Origin: an uncultured bacterium
Lineage (GTDB): Bacteria; Bacillota_I; Bacilli_A; RF39; UBA660
Assembly: GCA_900314225.1 (NCBI GenBank)
Contig: OMUM01000139.1
Coordinates: forward strand, 1 to 6,431
DNA: 6,431 bases
Direction: 5' to 3'
Shown: piece by piece, positions 1-6,426 of the stretch
Layout: the number at the start of each line of letters is the position of its first letter
How positions within the stretch are numbered: the stretch's first letter is position 1
Notes under the pieces: model-generated
The model's database searches: none
Told to the model about the DNA's origin: nothing
The model's input: the letters and a program-made list of their open reading frames with translations, nothing else
Translations under genes and position numbers: made by a program

Positions 1-536
1 TAACTGCCTTCAATAAACTCATTCATCGCATCTATTGAAGAATAACCAATCAATGTAAAGTCTCCACTTGTAGCATTAGAAAATGCTCCTCTTACTCCAT
101 CTGGTGCTTTATCATAACTTGGTCCATTCTCATTAGAATCACTACTATTACTAGTCATTGATGCTTTTTCTAGAGTTGAACTATTAACTCCTAATTGCAT
201 AGTATAATAGTAACTCTTAACATATTTACTATTAGCAAACTTTTTAATATCTGCAACACTTAAAGAACTAATACTAGAAAATGCCTCTTGCATATTCTCT
301 TTAGATTCATCTTTATTCTCACTATCAAAATTTTTCATCATATTCTCTCTATTAATTCCAATAGTAGCCGTTGTTGCATATTTATTCTTATAAGAATTAA
401 TTAAACTAGCAGAAGTATTATTTATAGCCAAAGTAATAGAGATAGATGCTGCTATTACAATAATTACTATTCCTATTAAAATATTTCTTCCCTTATTTCT
501 AACAATTGAAGTAATTGCATTTTTTAATATATACAT
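1..536 (-). CDS. ABC transporter permease, FtsX/MacB-like, N-terminal part (cut by window edge)
   Basis: My translation from the ATG at 536-534 gives 178 residues with no stop before the window edge. It opens MYILKNAITSIVRNKGRN, a short basic cytoplasmic helix ending in the R-N-K-G-R-N pattern common in FtsX/MacB-type permeases of Gram-positive bacteria. One hydrophobic membrane segment follows at about residues 19-38. After it comes a long polar stretch rich in Ser, Asn and Lys, expected outside the cell like the MacB core domain. It includes a low-complexity linker near residues 120-135 (SNSSDSNENG). By family knowledge, such permeases pair with a separate ATPase and either export peptides or lipoproteins or transmit mechanical force. 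The ATPase and the C-terminal membrane segments would lie beyond the left edge. The start is well supported by the purine-rich AAGGAAGG at 541-548, four bases upstream. The substrate cannot be inferred. The family call is fairly sure, but it rests on the N-terminus alone. Confidence 0.75.
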   Translation of the reverse strand, partial: MYILKNAITSIVRNKGRNILIGIVIIVIAASISITLAINNTSASLINSYKNKYATTATIGINRENMMKNFDSENKDESKENMQEAFSSISSLSVADIKKFANSKYVKSYYYTMQLGVNSSTLEKASMTSNSSDSNENGPSYDKAPDGVRGAFSNATSGDFTLIGYSSIDAMNEFIEGS

Positions 537-546
537 AAATCCTTCC

Positions 547-579
547 TTTCACAATCAAATATAATATTTTATTGTGAAA
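547..579. repeat. Near-perfect 33-bp palindrome, operator-like
   Basis: The arms TTTCACAAT (547-555) and ATTGTGAAA (571-579) are perfect inverse complements of nine bases. The 15 bases between them are also symmetric around position 563, except for one mismatch (556 with 570). The symmetry therefore covers 33 bases with 16 of 17 positions correct, including the centre. The centre falls inside the candidate -10 box of the permease gene, where a dimeric repressor would block RNA polymerase. The half-sites contain TTCACAA/TTGTGAA, but in the opposite arrangement to Rex and CRP sites, so neither is suggested. No T-run follows the right arm on either strand in terminator fashion. Confidence 0.6.
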
Positions 580-589
580 AATTTATGAA
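561..589 (-). promoter_or_regulatory. Candidate promoter of the ABC permease gene
   Basis: On the minus strand a -35-like TTCATA (589-584) is followed, after exactly 17 bases, by a -10-like TATTAT (566-561). These match the sigma-70/SigA consensus at 4/6 and 5/6 positions. Transcription would start near 554, leaving a short leader of about 18 bases with the ribosome binding site at 541-548. It lies downstream of the probable operon terminator, where a separate promoter is expected. In DNA this AT-rich such matches arise easily by chance, so confidence is moderate. Confidence 0.45.
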
Positions 590-630
590 AAAAAAAAGAA
601 ATAAATGTTAAAAATAAACTACTTATTTCT
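588..630 (-). terminator. Probable intrinsic terminator of the dnaE operon
   Basis: Read on the minus strand, AGAAATAA (630-623) pairs perfectly with TTATTTCT (604-597) across an 18-base loop, and ten uninterrupted T residues follow or overlap at 597-588. A tighter alternative stem of six pairs, AAATAA (628-623) with TTATTT (617-612), has a five-base loop. The upstream arm contains the last codons of the polyprenyl synthase gene, whose stop is at 621-619. The stem is all A-T except for one G-C pair, so it would be weak by usual standards. The long U-tract and the position at the end of the cluster support the call. Confidence 0.5.
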
Positions 631-1683
631 ACTCCTTAAATATTCAACAAAGCCTCTTAAAAGCTCTTTTTTATCTTCTTTTATCCATTCAATATTATCT
701 AATATATTTAAAGATTCATCATACATTCTATTCATAGTATCATTAGCATACTTATAAGCTCCACTATCTATAAATATATTTTTTACTTGTGTAATATTTT
801 CATCTGTTAAAGATTTACCATAATATTTTAATAATTCATTTTTATATTTACTATTACAAGTATAAGAATAAAGTATTGTTTGTTTAAACTCTTTAATATC
901 TGATCCTTTTATTTTACCCATAGTTTCTGAATATATACCTAAAATATCATCTTGTATTTGAAAAGCAATTCCTACTAATTTTCCAAAATTAGTTATATCC
1001 TCTAATTTTTTTTCTGAAGAATCTGCTAAAATCATTCCTACTGATAATGGTCCAATTATAGTATAATAAGCTGTCTTTAATTTATAAATATTCATAATAT
1101 TATCTTCTAATTTATTATCTGAAACTAGTTGATGCCTACTACTAAATGGAAGTACTACATCAAGTAATTCTCCTTTAATTGTTTTTAAGACAGTATCATT
1201 AAAATAAGTAAGTACTTTAGCTAAATTATTGTTATTTCTATAAGCTTCTATAATTATATTACTTGCTAAATAAAGGCCATAATCTCCCATACATAAAGCT
1301 ACTGAATTACCAAGAGTCTTTAATTCATCATCATTATTACTATATTCTTTATATTTATTATAAGTAGCATAATGAATAGTATCTTTACCTCTTCTTTTAG
1401 AATCATTATCTATAATATCATCATGTACTAGAATTGCTGTTTGAAATAACTCATAAGCTAAAGATAAACTATTACTATAATCTTTATCATCTTTTAATAA
1501 GTAATAACCTAAATTAACTAAAGTACCTCTAATTAATTTACCATCTGAGTTTAGATTAGCAAGTAATTCTAGATTTTCTTTAATAATTGAATTATCTTCC
1601 TTAACAAGATTATTATTAAACTCCTTTAATTTATTATTAATTAATTCCTTTTCACTCTTATAATATTCACTAAATTTATTCAT
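619..1683 (-). CDS. Polyprenyl (isoprenyl) diphosphate synthase, trans type
   Basis: This 354-residue enzyme should add isopentenyl diphosphate units to an allylic diphosphate in the cytoplasm, making prenyl chains for quinones or other lipids. The family's landmarks appear in order. GKLIRG (48-53) corresponds to the GKR-x-RP substrate-binding motif. The first Asp-rich motif DDIID (88-92) is followed by RRG (97-99). GELLD (171-175) takes the place of GQxxD, and KT (203-204) is present. The second Asp-rich motif is FQIQDD-ILG (241-249), followed by a G-K...G-S-D segment (256-262). The second motif ends in Gly instead of Asp, as in many geranylgeranyl-type enzymes. Ala83 and Ile84, the fifth and fourth residues before DDIID, are not bulky aromatics, which argues against a chain stop at C15. 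Exact product length cannot be assigned, so I give no symbol. The start is supported by AAAGGAA at 1695-1689, five bases upstream. It is the last gene of the cluster, 14 bases after its neighbour. Confidence 0.9.
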   Translation of the reverse strand: MNKFSEYYKSEKELINNKLKEFNNNLVKEDNSIIKENLELLANLNSDGKLIRGTLVNLGYYLLKDDKDYSNSLSLAYELFQTAILVHDDIIDNDSKRRGKDTIHYATYNKYKEYSNNDDELKTLGNSVALCMGDYGLYLASNIIIEAYRNNNNLAKVLTYFNDTVLKTIKGELLDVVLPFSSRHQLVSDNKLEDNIMNIYKLKTAYYTIIGPLSVGMILADSSEKKLEDITNFGKLVGIAFQIQDDILGIYSETMGKIKGSDIKEFKQTILYSYTCNSKYKNELLKYYGKSLTDENITQVKNIFIDSGAYKYANDTMNRMYDESLNILDNIEWIKEDKKELLRGFVEYLRSRNK

Positions 1684-1697
1684 ACATATTCCTTTCT

Positions 1698-2795
1698 TTA
1701 TCTTATCTTACTATTAGTTTCTTCTAATAAAATATTATCTAATTTTTTAGTTCTTGGAAGTAATCTCATAGTAAGATATTCATCTATTTCATATGGATAA
1801 GTCAATATTTCTAACTGACTATTCTGATAAGCTAATCTTCTAAATGTTCTAATAAACTTATTAGTTAAATTAGTTTGAATATTTATATTTCTTTCATATA
1901 ATTCTTTTTTTCTTGTCTCATCCGTACTTTTATTTGAAGCTTCCTCTCTTGATATATATCTTAAAGGTAAATATGGTACTGCCTTTATTTGATTTACTTC
2001 ATTATGTTCCAGTATTGTTATAAAAATATTTAAAGCTAAAATAAATGAAGAAGTTATATCACTAATATTATCTTCTGGATAATAACTACTAATTTTATTC
2101 TTATAATCATAATATTCATCACTATCTATAATATCTTTATTTATTTTATATAACAATCTATTGATCTTAGAAACATACTTTTTATTAATATCTAATTCAT
2201 TTAATTTACTATTATCATTTAAAATACTATAAATATAACAAGTATTATGATCTATTCCATAATAAATACTTGGTAGGTGATACTCATGATTATTCTCATC
2301 TTTTAAAGTTAAAGCTATTTTATATGGTGTTTCTTGTCTACTATCAGTTAATTCATTTCTTATTACTAGTTTACTATTAAAAAAGGACTCATCTAAAGAA
2401 ACTTCTACACCCTCATTTAAATAATTTAAAGTTTTATCTTTTTGAAAAGCTATATTTCTTCTTAAAAAATTATCTGGGTTTAAGAAATCTTCAGTTGTTG
2501 CATTAATTAATAAATTCATCATAAAATATTTTTCTTTTTCGTCAATACTATTATCTAAAAAAGTAAATGTCTTTCTCTTTTTACTTATTTCTAACTTTAA
2601 ATATTCTTCTAATAATTTAAAAAAATTATCTTCATTTCTAATTATTAATTTACCAGGAGCATTATACCCAGTATCAAGAATTATCTCATTATCTTTTTCA
2701 ATTAAAGTATCAAAATAAATATTCCAAGGCTCCCCATCTATTATGACACTACCAGTACTTGCTTCTTTTACTAATTCATAAAACTTATCTTTCAT
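1698..2795 (-). CDS. Unrecognised soluble protein, co-transcribed with lspA and the polyprenyl synthase
   Basis: I do not recognise a family. From the ATG at 2795 the protein has 365 residues, is rich in Lys, Glu, Asp and Asn, and has no signal peptide and no clear membrane segment. The most hydrophobic stretch, FILALNIFITILEH (251-264), looks like a buried helix. Visible landmarks are a Gly/Trp-containing beta-like start (GSVIIDGEPWNIYFD, 15-29), a Tyr-rich segment around 173-190 (HLPSIYYGI then CYIYSI), and VPYLPLRY (273-280). The C-terminal third is basic and probably helical, with RRLAY near 319-323. The open frame also extends upstream to a TTG at 2819 (eight more residues). I prefer the ATG because it overlaps the lspA stop by 11 bases, the usual arrangement for coupled translation, and has GAGAAG just upstream. 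The overlap and the 14-base gap to the next gene show co-transcription but not function. Confidence 0.8.
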   Translation of the reverse strand: MKDKFYELVKEASTGSVIIDGEPWNIYFDTLIEKDNEIILDTGYNAPGKLIIRNEDNFFKLLEEYLKLEISKKRKTFTFLDNSIDEKEKYFMMNLLINATTEDFLNPDNFLRRNIAFQKDKTLNYLNEGVEVSLDESFFNSKLVIRNELTDSRQETPYKIALTLKDENNHEYHLPSIYYGIDHNTCYIYSILNDNSKLNELDINKKYVSKINRLLYKINKDIIDSDEYYDYKNKISSYYPEDNISDITSSFILALNIFITILEHNEVNQIKAVPYLPLRYISREEASNKSTDETRKKELYERNINIQTNLTNKFIRTFRRLAYQNSQLEILTYPYEIDEYLTMRLLPRTKKLDNILLEETNSKIR

Positions 2796-3339
2796 TTTTC
2801 TTCTCTTTTCTATAATCAATAAACAAACTAACTAAAAGTATTATTGATCCTATAGTAATACAAATATCAGCAATATTAAAAACTGGAAAATTATAATTAA
2901 ATATTTTAAATGATAAAAAATCTGTAACAGAATGATTTATTATTCTATCAACTAAATTACCATATATTCCACCCATAATTAATCCTAGAGCTACCTCAGT
3001 TAGCTTTGTCATGCTTTTTTCATTTTTAATATAATTATCTAATACTAAAAGTATTACAACACTTAATATAATTAAAAATATTAAACTATTTTGAAATAGA
3101 GAAAAAGCAGCTCCTGTATTTTTTAAATAATATAAAGAAAAGAAAGTAGGAATTATTGTTAAAGCACTATCCTCTTTTAATTTAGAACTAACAAGCAACT
3201 TAGTAATAATATCTATTACTACAACAATAGAAGTTAGTGAATAAATTGCTTGTCTTCTTTTAGGATGAATACTAGTATCAATATTTATATCTGGTATTTT
3301 TATATTTAACTTATTTTTATTATTCTTTTTCTTCATCAT
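2785..3339 (-). CDS. lspA: Lipoprotein signal peptidase (signal peptidase II)
   Basis: LspA is an integral membrane aspartic protease that cuts the signal peptide from diacylglyceryl-modified prolipoproteins, after Lgt has acted. This 184-residue protein has the conserved blocks in order. D43 to K47 (DIITK) is in the first membrane helix. N-T-G-A-A-F-S lies at 74-80. G-N-L-V-D-R (127-132) leads to the catalytic D140 in VTDF, and the second catalytic Asp is D158 in FNIAD. Four membrane helices are visible, near 33-50, 83-101, 115-130 and 155-174. About 30 polar, mostly basic residues precede the first helix, which is longer than usual. Two ATG codons lie in tandem (3339 and 3336). The AGAGGGAG at 3350-3343 is three bases from the first and six from the second, so the second may be the real start. 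The gene overlaps the end of dnaE by 20 bases, and the unknown gene downstream overlaps its stop. Confidence 0.95.
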   Translation of the reverse strand: MMKKKNNKNKLNIKIPDINIDTSIHPKRRQAIYSLTSIVVVIDIITKLLVSSKLKEDSALTIIPTFFSLYYLKNTGAAFSLFQNSLIFLIILSVVILLVLDNYIKNEKSMTKLTEVALGLIMGGIYGNLVDRIINHSVTDFLSFKIFNYNFPVFNIADICITIGSIILLVSLFIDYRKEKKNER

Positions 3340-6283
3340 TATCTCCCTCTAATATTTTTATTCTATCTACTATAATTTGATATTCATTTACACGCTTTTC
3401 AACTCTACCTCTTATTTTTAATAGATAACCAGTACTAATATTATTAAAATAATTATTATATGTTTTAGGAAATAAAGTATATTCAATACTACCTGTCTCA
3501 TCACTTCCAGTAATAAAAGCCATTTTATCTCCTTTTTTAGTAGTTATTTCTTTTATTTTTTCAACTAATATTAAAGTATCTACTTGTCTATTGAAAAAAT
3601 TAGGTATTTGATTAATAAATATTGTATATGGATTATCTTTACGATAAATTGATGTTGGATGAGCTGACAAGTAAAAACCAAAAGCTTCTTTTTCTTTTTC
3701 TAATAAATAAGATTCTTTATAATCACTCATATATTCTATTTCAGGAATTGCAACCAAACTAGGATCAATATCTTTAGTTAATTCAGCATAATTAAATAAA
3801 CTATCTAAATTATTAATAAGAGTTCTTCTATTAATATTAAATTCAGAAAAAACATTGGCATATATTAGTACTTCAAAAGTCTTCTTACCAATACCAGCAA
3901 TATATAATCTACTAAAGCAATCATATATATCTTTAAATGCTCCAGCACCTTTTGCCTGTTTTATTTGTTCTGAAACTACTACTCCAATAGACTTAATATT
4001 TGAAATTGGGTAAATTATTGTATCATCTTTAACAATATATCTAGATTCACTATTACTTATAGTTGGTTTTTCTATTTTAATTTTATTCTTTTTAGCTTCT
4101 AAAATATATTCATTTGTTTTAACTTCACTTCCAATAACATTAGAAAGTAAATTAGCAAAGAAAATAGTCTTATAATGACATTTTAAATAAGCCATTTTAT
4201 AAGCAATTATGGAATAAACTACAGAATGTGATTTATTAAAACCATAACCAGCAAAATTTAGAACTAAATTAAATAGTTTTTCAGCTTGCTCCCTCTTATG
4301 TCCCATGGCAATACTTTTTGTAACAAATTTTTCTTCTTCGCTCTTTAACAAATCAACTTTTTTCTTAGACATAGCTCGTCTTAAGATATCAGCTTCTCCT
4401 AAAGTATAACCAGCATAAACACTAGCTAGTTGCATAATTTGTTCCTGATAAATTAATATACCATAAGTATTCTTAGTTACTTCTTTTAATGATTCATCCA
4501 AATACTCAACTTTTTCTTCACCATGTTTTCTTTTAATATATGAATCAATATTAATAGATGCTCCTGGACGAAACAAGGCAATAGCAGCAAAAATATCTTC
4601 GAATGTTGTTGGTTTTAATCTACTTAAAAAATTACGCATACCCTGCGACTCAAACTGAAAAATGCCACAAGTATTAGCTGTTCTAAATAATTCAAGTGTT
4701 TCTTTATCATCTAATGGTATTTTAGAAAAATCTATTTCTTCATGATAAATATTTTTAATATCAGTCAAAATATTATCAATTAAAGTTAAGTTTTTTAAAA
4801 CTAAAAAGTCCATTTTTAATAAACCTAACTCTTCCAAATATTCCATAGAATATCCTGTTAAATACATATCATCGCTCTTATACAAGGGAATTACTTCATC
4901 TAAATCTATTTTACTCATAACAATTCCTGCTGCATGTTGAGAAGTATGTCTAGGAAATCCTTCTATTCTAACAGCTATTTTAAACATATTAGAAAGCGTA
5001 GAATCAGAATCAATTCTTGTTTTAAATGCAACATTATTCTTATAAATATCCATTAATTTATCTTTAGACATATTTGGAATAAATTTACATAATCCATCAA
5101 CTTTATATAATGGAATATTTAAAACACGTGATGTATCACGAATGGCCTGTTTAGCTGCTAGTGTTCCAAAAGTAATAATTCCACTAACCCTTTTCTCCCC
5201 ATATTTTTCTTTAACATAATTAACAACAATATCTCTTTTATTATCAGGAAAATCAGTATCAATATCAGGCATAGTTTTTCTTTCCGGATTTAAAAATCTT
5301 TCAAATAGTAAGTCATATTTTAAAGGATCAATATCTGTAATACCTAGTGAATAAGCAACTAAAGATCCAGCCGCACTACCTCTACCAGGGCCAACTAATA
5401 TTTTACTTTTTTTAGCAAACTTTATATAGTCATATACTATTAAAAAGTAATTAGCAAATCCCATTTCATTAATAATTTTTAACTCATAAACTAATCTCTC
5501 TTTATAATTATTTGGAATATTTCCACCTAATCTTTTATTAAGACCAACTTTACACAACTCAAATAAATATTTTTTTGGATCATCACAATCATATATCGGA
5601 AGAAGAATCTCTCTTTTTGGAAAAACTAAACAACAACTATCAGCAATCTTCATAGAGTTTATCAAACCAATATTATCAGTTAAATCTAATAAATTATTTA
5701 TATTTAATTCATGATTAATAGTTTCATAAGTATCATCACTAGAAATAGTTTTTCCATCTCTTATTCTATATAAATAAGGTAGATAATACTCATCCTCTTT
5801 ATTTAAATATAAACTTTCTCTAAAAAACACAATATTCTTAGTATATAATAAAGCTTCTTTTTCTTCTTGTTTATTTTTATAACCAACATATAAATCAGAA
5901 TAAATATCTTTAATATTTTCAAAATAATTAATATATTTAAAAGGGACTACACAAATTACCTCATCTCTATATTTATTTAGATCATCTAAAGTAACTTTTC
6001 TCTCACTTTGTATAGTTGATAACCTAATAAGACTTTGATATCCCTTATAATTTTTACAAAATAATACTATTTTAAAATCAACTAAATTTATTTCTAAACC
6101 AATAACTGGTTTTATATTTACTTTTTCACATTTCTTTATAAATTCCATAGTACCAAACATATTACTATCAGTTAATGAGATACTAGTTAAATTATTGTCT
6201 TCAGCAAATTTTACAATATCATCTATTTTTAATAGACTAGATAATAAATTATAATTACTTTTATTATAAAGTGGAATATACAT
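3320..6283 (-). CDS. dnaE: DNA polymerase III subunit alpha, DnaE type
   Basis: This is the replicative C-family polymerase that extends primers in the cytoplasm. In Bacillota, DnaE usually works beside PolC. The 987 residues contain a PHP-like domain (about 1-215), then GPGRGSAAGSLVAY (298-311). The catalytic aspartates D340/D342/D344 sit in PDIDTDFPD, with the third-motif Asp D492 in MDFLVLKNLT. Further core motifs are HTSQHAAGI (446-454), GIFQFESQGM (540-549), RRAMSKKK (635-642) and FNKSHSVVYS (682-691). A helix-hairpin-helix region lies near 762-815, GFYLSAHP at 869-876, and an OB fold at about 903-978. The polymerase site is intact. The PHP metal ligands are mostly replaced: HxH by Y6-N7-K8, TDH by TDS (38-40), and NDxHY by RESLY (155-159). 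PHP-linked exonuclease activity is therefore unlikely. It is shorter than typical DnaE (about 1,050-1,160), with no extra C-terminal domain, and I find no tryptophan in it. AGGAGGT at 6297-6291, seven bases upstream, fixes the start. It is the first gene of the operon. Confidence 0.97.
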   Translation of the reverse strand: MYIPLYNKSNYNLLSSLLKIDDIVKFAEDNNLTSISLTDSNMFGTMEFIKKCEKVNIKPVIGLEINLVDFKIVLFCKNYKGYQSLIRLSTIQSERKVTLDDLNKYRDEVICVVPFKYINYFENIKDIYSDLYVGYKNKQEEKEALLYTKNIVFFRESLYLNKEDEYYLPYLYRIRDGKTISSDDTYETINHELNINNLLDLTDNIGLINSMKIADSCCLVFPKREILLPIYDCDDPKKYLFELCKVGLNKRLGGNIPNNYKERLVYELKIINEMGFANYFLIVYDYIKFAKKSKILVGPGRGSAAGSLVAYSLGITDIDPLKYDLLFERFLNPERKTMPDIDTDFPDNKRDIVVNYVKEKYGEKRVSGIITFGTLAAKQAIRDTSRVLNIPLYKVDGLCKFIPNMSKDKLMDIYKNNVAFKTRIDSDSTLSNMFKIAVRIEGFPRHTSQHAAGIVMSKIDLDEVIPLYKSDDMYLTGYSMEYLEELGLLKMDFLVLKNLTLIDNILTDIKNIYHEEIDFSKIPLDDKETLELFRTANTCGIFQFESQGMRNFLSRLKPTTFEDIFAAIALFRPGASINIDSYIKRKHGEEKVEYLDESLKEVTKNTYGILIYQEQIMQLASVYAGYTLGEADILRRAMSKKKVDLLKSEEEKFVTKSIAMGHKREQAEKLFNLVLNFAGYGFNKSHSVVYSIIAYKMAYLKCHYKTIFFANLLSNVIGSEVKTNEYILEAKKNKIKIEKPTISNSESRYIVKDDTIIYPISNIKSIGVVVSEQIKQAKGAGAFKDIYDCFSRLYIAGIGKKTFEVLIYANVFSEFNINRRTLINNLDSLFNYAELTKDIDPSLVAIPEIEYMSDYKESYLLEKEKEAFGFYLSAHPTSIYRKDNPYTIFINQIPNFFNRQVDTLILVEKIKEITTKKGDKMAFITGSDETGSIEYTLFPKTYNNYFNNISTGYLLKIRGRVEKRVNEYQIIVDRIKILEGDNDEEKE

Positions 6284-6290
6284 AACTAAT

Positions 6291-6335
6291 ACCTCCTCTT
6301 TTTTATTTTATCATAATATTAATATTATTTGTTAA
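6291..6335 (-). promoter_or_regulatory. Candidate promoter and ribosome binding site of the dnaE operon
   Basis: On the minus strand the sequence TATGATAAAAT (6315-6305) fits an extended -10 element: TRTG, one base, then TAAAAT, which matches TATAAT at 5/6. A -35-like TTAACA lies at 6335-6330. The 19-base spacer is longer than ideal, but an extended -10 tolerates a weak or misplaced -35. Transcription would begin close to 6298, leaving a very short leader that holds the strong AGGAGGT (6297-6291). That shortness is a weakness of this assignment, and an upstream start among other AT-rich boxes is possible. Confidence 0.4.
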
Positions 6336-6341
6336 TAATAT
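6313..6341. repeat. Overlapping AT-only inverted repeats in the divergent intergenic region
   Basis: ATAATATTAATATTAT (6313-6328) is a perfect 16-bp palindrome. It overlaps a second inverted repeat in which ATATTATT (6322-6329) pairs with AATAATAT (6334-6341) across a TGTT loop. Both lie between the two divergent genes and overlap the candidate dnaE promoter. They could be a protein-binding or easily melted site. In DNA made almost only of A and T, however, such symmetry is common by chance, so no function is assigned. Confidence 0.4.
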
Positions 6342-6359
6342 AAAAACTCTTGATTTTGT

Positions 6360-6388
6360 TTGACTTTAAATAGGTTTTATGATAAAGT
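6360..6388 (+). promoter_or_regulatory. Promoter of the rightward gene at the window edge
   Basis: TTGACT (6360-6365, 5/6 to the -35 consensus) is followed by a 17-base spacer and TAAAGT (6383-6388, 4/6 to the -10 consensus). The -10 is extended by TATG at 6378-6381 with one intervening base (TRTGn form, reading TATGA then TAAAGT). This is the best-formed promoter in the window. The predicted start is near 6395, giving a leader of about 30 bases before the ATG at 6427. Confidence 0.65.
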
Positions 6389-6412
6389 TATTAAGCAGAA
6401 CGAAGTAATACC

Positions 6413-6421
6413 AAAGGAGGG
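6413..6421 (+). promoter_or_regulatory. Strong ribosome binding site of the rightward gene
   Basis: AAAGGAGGG is a near-complete complement of the 16S rRNA 3' end. It lies five bases before an ATG at 6427, which identifies that codon as a real start although the gene is cut by the window edge. Its strength, together with the promoter upstream, suggests a well-expressed gene. Confidence 0.75.
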
Positions 6422-6426
6422 ATAGT

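Noticed and set aside
547..579. The permease-upstream palindrome as an intrinsic terminator or a Rex/CRP site
   Set aside because: No T-run follows the stem on the minus strand. The half-sites are in the opposite arrangement to Rex (TTGTGA first) and CRP (TGTGA first) boxes.
2796..2819. TTG start at 2819 adding eight residues to the unknown protein
   Set aside because: It lacks a good ribosome binding site, overlaps lspA by 35 bases, and the ATG at 2795 gives the usual short overlap with the lspA stop.
6389..6410. Possible leader hairpin TATTA / TAATA before the rightward gene
   Set aside because: Only five A-T pairs with a 12-base loop. This is too weak to support a regulatory RNA.
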